Positions 27,110 to 35,705 of a stretch of 64,000 bases of DNA are shown one piece after another (within the stretch, counting starts at the first letter, position 1; each line of letters starts with the position of its first letter). The stretch is from an uncultured Massilia sp. (GTDB lineage Bacteria; Pseudomonadota; Gammaproteobacteria; Burkholderiales; Burkholderiaceae_D): contig NZ_CAJYEB010000049.1 of the NCBI RefSeq assembly GCF_913773735.1, forward strand, positions 62,001 through 126,000. The letters are read 5' to 3'. The notes under the pieces were generated by a model, which was not told where the DNA came from, did not search any database, and saw only the letters and a program-made list of their open reading frames with translations. The translations under genes were made by a program, and so were the position numbers.

Positions 27110-28048
27110 TCACTTGCACGGTCGCGCCCCCACCTCGCCTGCCAAGAGCACCGGCGGCACATCGTCGAACGGCTCCGCATCCAGCCCATTCAACGGGCGC
27201 GGCGGCACCTCGTTCGGACACGCCGGCACCGCCTTCGGCAAGGACGCCGCCAGCGCGAAGAGCTGGTCGCGCACCGGCCCGCGCACGGCCGGCGCATCGA
27301 TCCACAATTCGTAGCTGCGCCGGCCCTCGACCCAGGACAGGTGCGACACGGTCGTCCCCGCCGTGTCCCGGAACACGCTAAGGCGCGCCGGCATGCCGCG
27401 GATGCGTTCCGGCTCGTCGGCCGGAGCGCGCCACATATTGCTGCCGTCGGCCGACATATCGTGCTCGGACAGCGTCACGCGGTGCCCGTCCGGCGTGCGG
27501 AAGCCGCGGTACAGGCGCGAGCGCACGTCGCCGCTCCGTTCCGAGCGCGCCCCCAGGCTTTCCAGTCGCGCGAACGGCGTCTGCCGCAGGTCGACCGGCG
27601 CGAACGCCAGGTCGCGCGTGCCCGCGGCCAGCGAGCGGAATCCGATATCGTAGTGCGCCAGGCGGCCCACGCAGCCGAAGTCGACGCCATCCCTGCGCCG
27701 TTCGGTGCCTGTCAGGGCGCGGCAATCCGCACTGTCGATGGCCATGCGCCCCGCCACGACCGCGGCCAGCGCCACGACGGCGCCGCCGCCGATGGCCGTC
27801 CACTTCCAGGCCCGGCCGCTCATCGCCACGGCGGCCTGGCCGCGCCGCAGGCGCCGGCCGATCCTGGCGCAGGCCCAGCCGAGCGCGATGAGCGGCAGCG
27901 CCGGCACCGCAACCACCGCCAGCACGCCGCCGAGCGGCGCCTGCATCCACACATGGAAGCCGAACGCGTAGACGCCGGCTTGGTACAGCGTCGCCAGGAC
28001 GACGAGGCAGCCGCCCACCCACATTAGCCAGCCGATCGTGCGCTTCAC
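27110..28048 (-). CDS. Membrane protein of unknown family
   Basis: A 312-residue protein with three hydrophobic segments in the first 105 residues (LMWVGGCLVVLATLYQAGVY, then GGVLAVVAVPALPLIALGWA and AIGGGAVVALAAVVAGRMA). The rest is a soluble, probably periplasmic domain with Cys in SADCRALTG and DFGCVGRLAHY. It ends in a Cys-containing stretch. The start is GTG at 28048 with AAGGAG four bases upstream. The gene lies downstream of the mdcR-type gene on the same strand, with 72 bases between, and converges on the SulP gene. I do not recognise the family. Confidence 0.65.
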   Translation of the reverse strand: MKRTIGWLMWVGGCLVVLATLYQAGVYAFGFHVWMQAPLGGVLAVVAVPALPLIALGWACARIGRRLRRGQAAVAMSGRAWKWTAIGGGAVVALAAVVAGRMAIDSADCRALTGTERRRDGVDFGCVGRLAHYDIGFRSLAAGTRDLAFAPVDLRQTPFARLESLGARSERSGDVRSRLYRGFRTPDGHRVTLSEHDMSADGSNMWRAPADEPERIRGMPARLSVFRDTAGTTVSHLSWVEGRRSYELWIDAPAVRGPVRDQLFALAASLPKAVPACPNEVPPRPLNGLDAEPFDDVPPVLLAGEVGARPCK

Positions 28049-28120
28049 GCTTCTCCTTCCGATGCCGGGAACGGCGGCCAGTGTAAGGCCGTTATTGCTC
28101 CTGATGCAAGCATGGCAAGC

Positions 28121-29065
28121 CTACAGGCGCAGTCCCGGCGCCGGCCGCTGCAGGCCCGCGCCCAGCCCCTTGCCGTACATCCGGCATTCCGCCGCCAGCG
28201 CCAGCAGGTTCGGATCGCGCTCGCGCGAGCGCGACAGGATCAGCGTGATCGTCTGCGACGAGGCGTAGGGCTCGTCCAGCGGGATCAGGTCGACCCGCGC
28301 GCTGAACTCGGCCACGCGGCCGGGCAACAGGCTGTAGCCCATGCCGCCGCCGACCAGGTTGATCAGCGAGAAGATGTCGCTGACGCGCATGACGGTGTCC
28401 GGCACGAAGCCGGCGCGCTGGAAGGCGTGGTCGAAGCTGGCCGCCGTGACGAAGCCGCCGCCGAGGGTCATGAATTTTTCGCCCGCCAGTTCGCGCAGGT
28501 CGACGTGCGCGCGCCCCGCGTAGGGCGAACCGAGCGGCGCCGCCAGGTGCACCTTGTCCTCGAACAGCGGCACGCCCAGCAACTGCGGATCGTCGACGGG
28601 CCCCTGCAGGCCGATGACGACGGCGTCCAGCCGGCCGTCGTCCAGGCCGTGCAGCAGTTCCTGGTTCGAGCCCAGCGTCAGGTCGATCTGCAGCTCGGGC
28701 CGGCGCAACTTGAGGCCCATCAGCAGTTGCGGGATGCAGCGCAGCGTCAGCGAGTACAGCGAACCGATCTTCAGGCGGGTGCCGTTGAAGCCGGCCTGTT
28801 CGCGCACCTTGCGGATGCCTTCTTCCGTCTCGGCGACCGCACGCTGCGCATGCTTGGCGAAGGCAAAAGCGGCCGGCAGCGGCGCCAGCGTGCGGCCCTC
28901 GCGCCGGAACAGCGGGCAGCGCAGTCCCTCTTCCAGCGAATGCAGCGCGCGGTGGATGCTGACGGTGGACTGGCCCAGTTCTTCCGACACCCGCGCCAGG
29001 CTGTGCAGGCGCATGAAGGACAGGAAGACTTCGAGCTTCTTCAATGTAATTTCTTCATCGATCAT
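28121..29065 (-). CDS. mdcR: LysR-family regulator of the malonate locus (MdcR-type)
   Basis: A 314-residue LysR regulator. The winged helix-turn-helix reads LEVFLSFMRLHSLARVSEEL then GQSTVSIHRALHSLEEGL. The ligand-binding domain starts at RLKIGSLYSLTLRCIPQLL and contains NLVGGGMGYSLLPGRVAEF. It is divergent from mdcA, the normal position of MdcR, which activates the mdc genes in response to malonate in Klebsiella and Acinetobacter. The assignment therefore rests on both family resemblance and position. The ATG at 29065 precedes a 141-base shared control region. Confidence 0.85.
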   Translation of the reverse strand: MIDEEITLKKLEVFLSFMRLHSLARVSEELGQSTVSIHRALHSLEEGLRCPLFRREGRTLAPLPAAFAFAKHAQRAVAETEEGIRKVREQAGFNGTRLKIGSLYSLTLRCIPQLLMGLKLRRPELQIDLTLGSNQELLHGLDDGRLDAVVIGLQGPVDDPQLLGVPLFEDKVHLAAPLGSPYAGRAHVDLRELAGEKFMTLGGGFVTAASFDHAFQRAGFVPDTVMRVSDIFSLINLVGGGMGYSLLPGRVAEFSARVDLIPLDEPYASSQTITLILSRSRERDPNLLALAAECRMYGKGLGAGLQRPAPGLRL

Positions 29066-29131
29066 CGCGTCATCCTATCCTCGATTCACTCGGCAAGCAT
29101 ACCGCAATCATTAACCTCAGAGTAAACGTTC

Positions 29132-29164
29132 GACGGCCGGGTTGATTGAAAGCCCCCGGCCGTC
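29132..29164. promoter_or_regulatory. Inverted repeat in the mdcR-mdcA control region
   Basis: Ten-base perfect arms GACGGCCGGG and CCCGGCCGTC flank a 13-base loop, between the divergent mdcR and mdcA starts and ending 42 bases before mdcA. It could be an MdcR operator or a leader hairpin in the mdcA transcript. About 20 bases to the left, TTAACCTCAGAGTAA is an imperfect AT-rich dyad and another possible LysR-type site. Confidence 0.4.
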
Positions 29165-29206
29165 TTCCTATGCTGGCAGCACAGGTTTTCATCACGAGGA
29201 GACACT

Positions 29207-30874
29207 ATGGAAAGCAATCCGTCCACGCCGGCCGGGCGCCGGTGGGACACGCGCCGCCAGGAAAAGGCGCGCCGGCTCGCCGCCGTGGGCCACCTGGCCG
29301 ACGGCCCGGTGCTGCGTGCCGAGCGGATCGTCGAGGCGCTGGAAGCGCTGGTCGCCAGGGGGGATCGCGTGGTCCTGGAAGGGAACAACCAGAAGCAGGC
29401 CGACTTCCTCGCCCGCGCGCTGGTGCAGGTGGATCCGGGCCGGGTCGACGGCCTGCACATGATCATGCCCAGCGTGAGCCTGCCCGAGCACCTCGACCTG
29501 TTCGAGCGCGGCATCGCCAGCAAGCTCGATTTCGCCTATGCCGGCGCGCAGAGCCTGCGCATCTCGCAATTCCTGCAGGAGGGATCGCTCCAGGTAGGCG
29601 CCCTGCACACCTATGTCGAACTGTATGCCCGCCTGTACGTGGACCTGTCGCCCAATGTCGTGATGGTGGCAGGCTACAAGGCCGACCGCCAGGGCAACCT
29701 GTACACGGGGCCGAGCACCGAGGACACCCCGGCACTGGTGGAGGCGGCCGCCTTCCGCGACGGCATCGTGATCGCCCAGGTCAACGAGATCGTCGACGAC
29801 CCGAAGGACCTGCCGCGCGTCGACATCCCCGGCTCGTGGATCGACTTCGTCGTGGAATCGGATAAACCGTTCTATATCGAGCCGCTGTTCACGCGCGACC
29901 CGCGCCTGATCAAGCCGGTGCACGTGCTGATGGCGATGATGGCGATCCGCGGCGTCTACGAGCGCCACCAGGTGCAGTCGCTGAACCACGGCATCGGCTT
30001 CAACACGGCCGCCATCGAACTGCTGCTGCCGACCTATGGCGCCCAGCTCGGCCTGAAGGGCAGGATCTGCCGCAACTGGACGCTCAACCCGCATCCCACG
30101 CTGATCCCCGCCATCGAGTCGGGCTGGGTCGAGAGCGTGCATTGCTTCGGCGCCGAACTCGGCATGGAAGCCTATACGGCGGCCCGTCCCGACATCTTCT
30201 TCACGGGCCGCGACGGTTCGATGCGCTCGAACCGGGCGTTCTGCCAGCTGGCCGGCCAGTACGCCGTCGACCTGTTCATCGGCTCCACGCTGCAGATGGA
30301 CGGCCTGGGCAACTCGTCCACCGTCACCCACGGCCGCCTGACCGGCTTCGGCGGCGCCCCCAACATGGGCCACGACCCGCACGGCCGCCGCCACGCCACG
30401 CCGGCCTGGCTCGACCTCGTCGAGACCGACGACCCGCTCGCGCGCGGCAAGAAGCTCGTCGTGCAGATGGTCGAGACCTTCCAGGACGGCACCGCGCCCA
30501 CCATCGTCGAATCGCTCGACGCCGTCGACGTCGGCAAGGCGTCCGGCATGCCCCTGGCGCCGGTGATGATCTACGGCGACGACGTGACGCACGTGCTGAC
30601 CGAGGAAGGCATCGCCTACCTGTACAAGGCGCGCTCGCTGGAAGAGCGCAAGGCCATGCTGGCCGCGGTGGCCGGCGTGACGCCGATCGGCATGCGCCAC
30701 GACCCGAAGCAGACGGCGCGCATGCGCAAACAGGGCCTGATCGCCCTGCCCGAGGACATGGGCGTGCAGCGCGCCCAGGCCACGCGCTCGCTGCTGGCGG
30801 CCAAGAGCATCGCCGAGCTGGTCGACTGGTCGGGCGGCCTGTACGACCCGCCGGCCAAGTTCAGGAGCTGGTGA
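29207..30874 (+). CDS. mdcA: Malonate decarboxylase alpha subunit (acetyl-ACP:malonate ACP transferase)
   Basis: A 555-residue protein, the usual length of MdcA. It swaps the acetyl group on the acyl carrier subunit for malonate, forming malonyl-ACP and acetate. The sequence is family-typical: GNNQKQADFLARALVQVDP near the N-terminus, VMVAGYKADRQGNLYTGPST in the middle, then HGIGFNTAAIELLLPTYGA and GFGGAPNMGHDPHGRRHATP. These belong to the CoA-transferase-like fold shared with citrate lyase alpha. The gene starts the mdc operon; GAGGAG lies before the ATG at 29207. It overlaps mdcB by the four bases ATGA, so the two are translated together. Confidence 0.95.
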   Translation: MESNPSTPAGRRWDTRRQEKARRLAAVGHLADGPVLRAERIVEALEALVARGDRVVLEGNNQKQADFLARALVQVDPGRVDGLHMIMPSVSLPEHLDLFERGIASKLDFAYAGAQSLRISQFLQEGSLQVGALHTYVELYARLYVDLSPNVVMVAGYKADRQGNLYTGPSTEDTPALVEAAAFRDGIVIAQVNEIVDDPKDLPRVDIPGSWIDFVVESDKPFYIEPLFTRDPRLIKPVHVLMAMMAIRGVYERHQVQSLNHGIGFNTAAIELLLPTYGAQLGLKGRICRNWTLNPHPTLIPAIESGWVESVHCFGAELGMEAYTAARPDIFFTGRDGSMRSNRAFCQLAGQYAVDLFIGSTLQMDGLGNSSTVTHGRLTGFGGAPNMGHDPHGRRHATPAWLDLVETDDPLARGKKLVVQMVETFQDGTAPTIVESLDAVDVGKASGMPLAPVMIYGDDVTHVLTEEGIAYLYKARSLEERKAMLAAVAGVTPIGMRHDPKQTARMRKQGLIALPEDMGVQRAQATRSLLAAKSIAELVDWSGGLYDPPAKFRSW

Positions 30875-31755
30875 TGACGGCCGTCTTCCCAACCCGCGCG
30901 GCGGCGATCGCCGGCCACGCCGTGCAGGCGCTGGTCGACGAGGCGATGCTCACGCCCAAGCCCGGCCTGGTCGACCTGCGCGGCCGCGGCGCGCACGCCG
31001 ACCTGAGCTGGCCACTAATGTGCGCCTCCGCCTGCGTGCTCGGCCCGTATTTCGAACGGATGGCGCAGGCCGGCGCCGCGCTGGCCGCGGACGGTCCGGC
31101 GCTGCGCCGCCGCATCGGCGCCATCGGCCGCGCCGCCGAAGCCGCGATGATGGCGGCAACCGGCGGCGTCAACACCCACCGCGGCGCGATCTGGGCGCTG
31201 GGCCTGCTGGCGACGGCGGCGGGCGGCGCCGGCAGCGACGGGCTGGATGCCGGCGCCGTCGCGGCCCGTGCCGGCGCGCTGGCCCGCATCGACGATCCGG
31301 ACGCCCCCGTCGTCACCGGCAACAAGGGCGAACGCGCACGCATCGAGCACGGCGTCGGCGGCGCACGCGGCCAGGCGCAGGCCGGCTTCCCGCAGGTGAC
31401 GGCGCACGCGCTGCCGATGCTGCGCCTGTCGCGCGCCCGCGGCGACGCCGAGGCCCATGCGCGCGTGAATGCCCTGTTGGCCGTGATGGCGCGGCTGGAC
31501 GACACCTGCCTGCTGGCGCGCGGCGGCAAGCCGGCGCTGCTGGCCACCCAGCGCGGGGCGCGCCGGGTGCTGGCGGCGGGCGGCATGGGCACACCGATCG
31601 GGAGGCGCCTGCTGGGCGAACTGGAAGCGCGCATGGGCGCGCGGCGCGTGTCGCCCGGCGGCGCGGCCGACCTGCTGGCCGCCGCCCTGCTGCTGGACCG
31701 GCTGGAACGCCTGGTGCTGCCGCGACGAGAACAGACGACGATGGAGACGGAATAA
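30874..31755 (+). CDS. mdcB: Triphosphoribosyl-dephospho-CoA synthase
   Basis: A 293-residue protein of the CitG/MdcB family. It makes 2'-(5''-triphosphoribosyl)-3'-dephospho-CoA, the precursor of the prosthetic group attached to the acyl carrier subunit. Family features are VDEAMLTPKPGLVDLRGRGA near the N-terminus, ATGGVNTHRGAIWALGLLA, and VVTGNKGERARIEHGVGGAR. Its ATG overlaps the mdcA stop (ATGA), and mdcC begins four bases after its stop. The Ala-rich middle is unremarkable for this GC-rich genome. Confidence 0.93.
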   Translation: MTAVFPTRAAAIAGHAVQALVDEAMLTPKPGLVDLRGRGAHADLSWPLMCASACVLGPYFERMAQAGAALAADGPALRRRIGAIGRAAEAAMMAATGGVNTHRGAIWALGLLATAAGGAGSDGLDAGAVAARAGALARIDDPDAPVVTGNKGERARIEHGVGGARGQAQAGFPQVTAHALPMLRLSRARGDAEAHARVNALLAVMARLDDTCLLARGGKPALLATQRGARRVLAAGGMGTPIGRRLLGELEARMGARRVSPGGAADLLAAALLLDRLERLVLPRREQTTMETE

Positions 31756-31758
31756 ATC

Positions 31759-32082
31759 ATGGAAAAACTGACATACGAGTTCGCCGCCGGCCAGCCGGCG
31801 CCAGGGCGCACGGTCAGCGGCGTGGTGGCCTCGGGCGACCTGGAGGTGCTGCTGGAGCCGCACGGCGCCGGCCGCACGACGGTGGCCGTGCAGACCTCGG
31901 TCGACGGCTACGGCAACACCTGGACGGCGCTGCTGGAACGGCTGTTCGGGGCCGGCGACCTGCCGGCCGCGCGGATCGAGATCAACGACAACGGCGCCAC
32001 GCCGGGCGTGGTGCGCATGCGCATCGAACAGGCTTACGAACAAGCCGCCACGGCGGCAAAAAGCGCGGGAGGCCGGCCATGA
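31759..32082 (+). CDS. mdcC: Malonate decarboxylase acyl carrier protein (delta subunit)
   Basis: A 107-residue carrier protein. The 2'-(5''-phosphoribosyl)-3'-dephospho-CoA arm should be attached to Ser25 in VASGDLEVLLEPHG, the position used in the Klebsiella protein. The following block TVAVQTSVDGYGNTW is also family-typical. It carries the malonyl and acetyl groups through the decarboxylase cycle. It sits between mdcB and mdcD, and its stop overlaps the mdcD start (ATGA). Confidence 0.93.
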   Translation: MEKLTYEFAAGQPAPGRTVSGVVASGDLEVLLEPHGAGRTTVAVQTSVDGYGNTWTALLERLFGAGDLPAARIEINDNGATPGVVRMRIEQAYEQAATAAKSAGGRP

Positions 32083-32930
32083 GCGACATCGACACCCTCC
32101 TCGCGCGCGACAGCTTCATCGAACGCGGCGCGCGCAGCCGCGCCCGGGCGTTGCTGGACGACGGCACGTTCCGCGAACTGGTCGGCCCGTTCGAACGCGT
32201 CACCTCGCCCTGGCTCGCCATGCAGAACCTCGTCACGCAGTCGGACGACGGCGTGGTCGTGGCCAAGGGCCGGCTGGACGGCCAGCCCACGGTGGTGCTG
32301 GCCATCGAAGGCGCCTTCCAGGGCGGCAGCATGGGCGAAGTGGGCGCCGCCAAGATCGCCGGCGCGCTGGAACTGGCGGCGCGCGACAACCGCCAGGGCG
32401 TCCCCACGCAGGCCGTGATCCTGTTCGAGACCGGCGGCGTACGCCTGCAGGAAGCCAACCTGGGCCTGGCGGGCATCGCCGAGATCCAGTCGGCCATCGT
32501 CGACCTGCGCCGCTACCGCCCGGTGATCGGCGTCAGCGCCGGCACCGTCGGCTGCTACGGCGGCATGTCGATCGCGGCGGGCCTGTGTTCCTACCTGGTG
32601 CTGACGCGCGAGGCGCGCCTAGGCCTGAACGGCCCGCAAGTGATCGAGCAGGAAGCCGGCGTGGCGGAATTCGATGCGCGCCAGCGCAGTCTGATCTGGG
32701 GCCTGACCGGCGGCGAACAGCGCGTCGCCGCGCGCCTGGCCGACGCCTGCGTGGCGGACGACACCGACGCGATCCGCGCCACCGTGGCCGAGCTGTTCCG
32801 GCGCGGCGTGCCGGCCGTGCACCGCAGCGACCGCATCGACGATTTCCTCGCCTGCCTGGCCAGCGTGGACGCCGGCCCGAAAGCCACGCCCGCCGCCGTG
32901 CGCGACATCTACAGCAAAGGACTCGCATGA
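32079..32930 (+). CDS. mdcD: Malonate decarboxylase beta subunit
   Basis: A 283-residue protein of the carboxyltransferase (crotonase-like) fold. With MdcE it decarboxylates malonyl-ACP to acetyl-ACP without biotin. Family blocks are VVVAKGRLDGQPTVVLAIEG, GGSMGEVGAAKIAGALELA and FETGGVRLQEANLGLAGIAE; VSAGTVGCYGGMSIAAGLCS is likely an oxyanion loop. It overlaps mdcC at its start and mdcE at its end, both by ATGA. Confidence 0.93.
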   Translation: MSDIDTLLARDSFIERGARSRARALLDDGTFRELVGPFERVTSPWLAMQNLVTQSDDGVVVAKGRLDGQPTVVLAIEGAFQGGSMGEVGAAKIAGALELAARDNRQGVPTQAVILFETGGVRLQEANLGLAGIAEIQSAIVDLRRYRPVIGVSAGTVGCYGGMSIAAGLCSYLVLTREARLGLNGPQVIEQEAGVAEFDARQRSLIWGLTGGEQRVAARLADACVADDTDAIRATVAELFRRGVPAVHRSDRIDDFLACLASVDAGPKATPAAVRDIYSKGLA

Positions 32931-33751
32931 TGGACACGAACCTGAACGCCGCGCGCGGCGCCATGTGGCTGCGCCTCCTGACCGGCGGCGCCGCTCCGGC
33001 GCGCGACTGGCCCGCGGTAAAAGCCTGCGACGCCATCCTGGCCGGCCGGCCGGCGCGCTACATCGCCGTCGTGCCCGACCCGGACAACCGCTTCCTGCGC
33101 GCGCGCAACGGCGAAGTCGGCCTGGTCGAGGGCTGGCAGCTCGCCGCGGCCGTGCAGGACGTGATCGCGCTGGACCGCGACGCCACCGTCAAGCGCCCGA
33201 TCGTGGCCGTCATCGACGTGCCCAGCCAGGCCTACGGCCGGCGCGAGGAAGCCTACGGCATCCACCAGGCACTGGCCGGCGCCGCCGGTGCCTATGCCCG
33301 GGCGCGCCAGGCCGGCCATCCGGTCATCGGCCTGGTGGTGGGCCTGGCGATGTCGGGCGCCTTCCTCGCGCACGGCTACCAGGCCAACCGCCTGATCGCG
33401 CTGGACGATCCGGCCGTGCAGGTGCATGCGATGGGCAAGGCGTCGGCCGCGCGCGTCACGCTGCGCTCGGTCGACGCGCTGGAACGGCTGGCCGCCAGCG
33501 TGCCGCCGATGGCCTACGACGTGCACAGCTTCGCTTCGCTGGGCATCCTGTGGCGGGTGCTGCAACTGACCAACCTGGCGCTGCCGGACGAGCAGGACCT
33601 CGCGCTGGTGCACGGCGCCCTCGAAGCGGCGCTGGCCGATATCCTGGACGATCCCGAACGCGACCTGTCCGGCCGCCTGCAGGGCCGCCACCGCGCCGCA
33701 TCGCGCCGCGTGCGCGCACTGCTGCGGGCAGAATGGGAGGCCGCCGACTGA
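32927..33751 (+). CDS. mdcE: Malonate decarboxylase gamma subunit
   Basis: A 274-residue partner of MdcD in the decarboxylase. It begins MMDTNLNAARGAMWLRLLTG. A typical block is IGLVVGLAMSGAFLAHGYQA followed by VQVHAMGKASAARVTLRS, with IVAVIDVPSQAYGRREEA before it. The ATG at 32927 overlaps the mdcD stop; a second ATG is the next codon. After this gene there is a 110-base gap before the transporter pair, the longest break in the operon. Confidence 0.92.
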   Translation: MMDTNLNAARGAMWLRLLTGGAAPARDWPAVKACDAILAGRPARYIAVVPDPDNRFLRARNGEVGLVEGWQLAAAVQDVIALDRDATVKRPIVAVIDVPSQAYGRREEAYGIHQALAGAAGAYARARQAGHPVIGLVVGLAMSGAFLAHGYQANRLIALDDPAVQVHAMGKASAARVTLRSVDALERLAASVPPMAYDVHSFASLGILWRVLQLTNLALPDEQDLALVHGALEAALADILDDPERDLSGRLQGRHRAASRRVRALLRAEWEAAD

Positions 33752-33861
33752 CGACAGCGCGATCACCCGCAAGCAGCTCGCCGCCGCCGCACCACTACCA
33801 CTACATCAACGAACCGCGCGGCGCGGCCCACCAATTTTTTGGAAACATAGAGGAGACAACC

Positions 33862-34287
33862 GTGATTATCTATGGAACCGCATTACTGGCAGTCTGCCAC
33901 CTGCTCGGCATCTTCCTGGGCGACCTGCTCGGCACGATGCTGGGCGCGAAAACCAATGTCGGCGGCGTCGGCATCGCCATGATCCTGCTGATCTGCGCCC
34001 GCCTGTGGATGCACAGGCGCGGCCTGATGCCGGCCCAGACCGAGATGGGCGTGGGCTTCTGGGGCGCGATGTACATCCCCGTCGTGGTCGCGATGGCCGC
34101 CCAGCAGAACGTCGTGTCGGCCCTGCGCGGCGGCCCGGTGGCGCTGGTGGCGGCCGTGGCGACGGTGGCGGTGTGCGCCGTCTGCATCAGCCTGATCAAC
34201 CGCGGCGAACGCGCGGCCCCGGAATGGGATGCCGACGCGCAGGCCGACGCCGGCGCGAAGTCGCGCGCCCACCCGCAATCGATCTGA
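33862..34287 (+). CDS. madL: Malonate transporter small subunit MadL
   Basis: A 141-residue inner-membrane protein with four hydrophobic segments, beginning MIIYGTALLAVCHLLGIFLG and including GDLLGTMLGAKTNVGGVGIA and YIPVVVAMAAQQNVVSALRG. It matches MadL, which with MadM forms a two-part sodium-dependent malonate importer. The start is GTG at 33862 with AGAGGAG six bases upstream. It stands in the mdc operon between mdcE and mdcG, the place where enteric operons have the unrelated transporter mdcF. Confidence 0.93.
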   Translation: MIIYGTALLAVCHLLGIFLGDLLGTMLGAKTNVGGVGIAMILLICARLWMHRRGLMPAQTEMGVGFWGAMYIPVVVAMAAQQNVVSALRGGPVALVAAVATVAVCAVCISLINRGERAAPEWDADAQADAGAKSRAHPQSI

Positions 34288-34297
34288 GGAGACCGCC

Positions 34298-35062
34298 ATG
34301 CTCGAACTCCTGGAAAAAACCGCGAAGCACAACGGCCTGGTGCTGGCCTTCGCCCTGGTCGGCCTGGTGATGGTCGTGTCGATGCAGCTGTCGAAGCGCC
34401 TGACCATGGGCCGCGTGCACGGCTCGGCCATCGCCATCGTGATCGGCCTGGCCCTGGCCTACTGGGGCGGCATCCAGACCGGCGGCAAGAACGGCATCGC
34501 CGACCTGTCGCTGTTCGCCGGCATCGGCCTGATGGGCGGCGCCATGCTGCGCGACTTCGCCATCGTCGCCACCGCCTTCGAGGTGCAGGTGGTGGAAGCG
34601 CGCAAGGCCGGCTTCGTCGGCGCCGCCGCGCTGATGCTCGGCACCGTGCTGCCCTTCATCGTCGGCGCCTGCGTGGCCTGGGCCTTCGGCTACCGCGACG
34701 CCGTCAGCATCACGACCATCGGCGCCGGCGCCGTCACCTACATCGTCGGCCCGGTGACGGGCGCGGCGATCGGCGCCAGTTCCGAGATCATGGCGCTGTC
34801 CATCGCCACCGGCCTGGTCAAGGCGATCCTGGTCATGGTCGGCACGCCGATGGCGGCCGGCTTCCTGCGCCTGCGCACGCCGCGCTCGGCGATGGTGTTC
34901 GGCGGCCTGGCCGGTACCGTCAGCGGCGTGTCGGCCGGCCTGGCCGCGACCGACCGTCGCCTGGTGCCCTACGGCGCACTGGTCGCGACCTTCCACACGG
35001 GCCTGGGCTGCCTGCTCGGCCCCTCGCTGCTGTACTTCGCGACGCGCTCGCTGGTGGGCTGA
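34298..35062 (+). CDS. madM: Malonate transporter large subunit MadM
   Basis: A 254-residue membrane protein, partner of MadL, with about eight membrane segments. Typical sequences are QLSKRLTMGRVHGSAIAIVI, GIGLMGGAMLRDFAIVATAF, ITTIGAGAVTYIVGPVTGAA and GGLAGTVSGVSAGLAATDRR. It should bring malonate in with sodium for the decarboxylase. The ATG at 34298 has GAGGAG six bases upstream, lying just after the madL stop. The mdcG start follows its stop by one base. Confidence 0.93.
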   Translation: MLELLEKTAKHNGLVLAFALVGLVMVVSMQLSKRLTMGRVHGSAIAIVIGLALAYWGGIQTGGKNGIADLSLFAGIGLMGGAMLRDFAIVATAFEVQVVEARKAGFVGAAALMLGTVLPFIVGACVAWAFGYRDAVSITTIGAGAVTYIVGPVTGAAIGASSEIMALSIATGLVKAILVMVGTPMAAGFLRLRTPRSAMVFGGLAGTVSGVSAGLAATDRRLVPYGALVATFHTGLGCLLGPSLLYFATRSLVG

Positions 35063-35063
35063 C

Positions 35064-35705
35064 GTGGACATCGTCGCGCCCTGCCGCCCGCACGACCTGC
35101 TGTTCCTGCGCACGCCGCCGGCCTTCGACTGTGCCGGCGCCTGCCCGGAGTGGCTCGACGGCGCCTGGCTGGCGCGCGCCCCGCTGGTCGTGCGGCGCGC
35201 AGCCTGCGCACCCGGCCGCGTCCCGGTCGGCGCGCGCGGCACGCAGCGTAACCAGCGCTGCGCCGGCTACGTCGCCGCGGGCGCCGTCGCCCGGCGCGTG
35301 ACGCCGGAGTGCCTGGCGCGGCACGTGCTCGGCGGCGGCCTGCCGGCGTCCGACCTGCCCTGCGTCGTCGCCCTGGGCACGCTCGCGCCGCGGCTGGCGG
35401 CGCTGGGACTGGACTGGGGCCCGGCCGGCGGCGCCGGCTTCTGGCTCGCCACCGGCCTGCCGGTGCTGCGCGCCACCAGCGACCTCGACCTGCTGGTGCG
35501 CGCCCCGCGACCGCTGGCGCCGGCGACGCTGGATGCGCTGGCCGCGTTGCAGGCCAAGGCGCCCTGCCGCCTCGACATCCAGGTCGACACCGGGGCCGGC
35601 GGCTTCGCGCTGGCGGAATACGTGCGGGGTGGCCGGGTCATGCTCAAGACCGCGCACGGGCCGGTGCTGGTGGCCGATCCATGGCGGGAACCGGCGGTGG
35701 CATGA
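35064..35705 (+). CDS. mdcG: Malonate decarboxylase holo-ACP synthase (phosphoribosyl-dephospho-CoA transferase)
   Basis: A 213-residue nucleotidyltransferase that attaches the prosthetic group made by MdcB to Ser25 of MdcC. The nucleotidyltransferase motif is visible as ATSDLDLLVRAP. Other family features are VGARGTQRNQRCAGYVAA near residue 60 and CRLDIQVDTGAGGFALAEY near the C-terminus. The start is GTG at 35064 immediately after the madM stop. The 3' end overlaps mdcH (ATGA). Confidence 0.9.
   Translation: MDIVAPCRPHDLLFLRTPPAFDCAGACPEWLDGAWLARAPLVVRRAACAPGRVPVGARGTQRNQRCAGYVAAGAVARRVTPECLARHVLGGGLPASDLPCVVALGTLAPRLAALGLDWGPAGGAGFWLATGLPVLRATSDLDLLVRAPRPLAPATLDALAALQAKAPCRLDIQVDTGAGGFALAEYVRGGRVMLKTAHGPVLVADPWREPAVA

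Noticed and set aside
27081-27110. Third REP unit after the SulP gene
   Set aside because: GTCGCCCCGGCGC matches one arm of the repeat, but the second arm is missing, so it cannot form the same hairpin.
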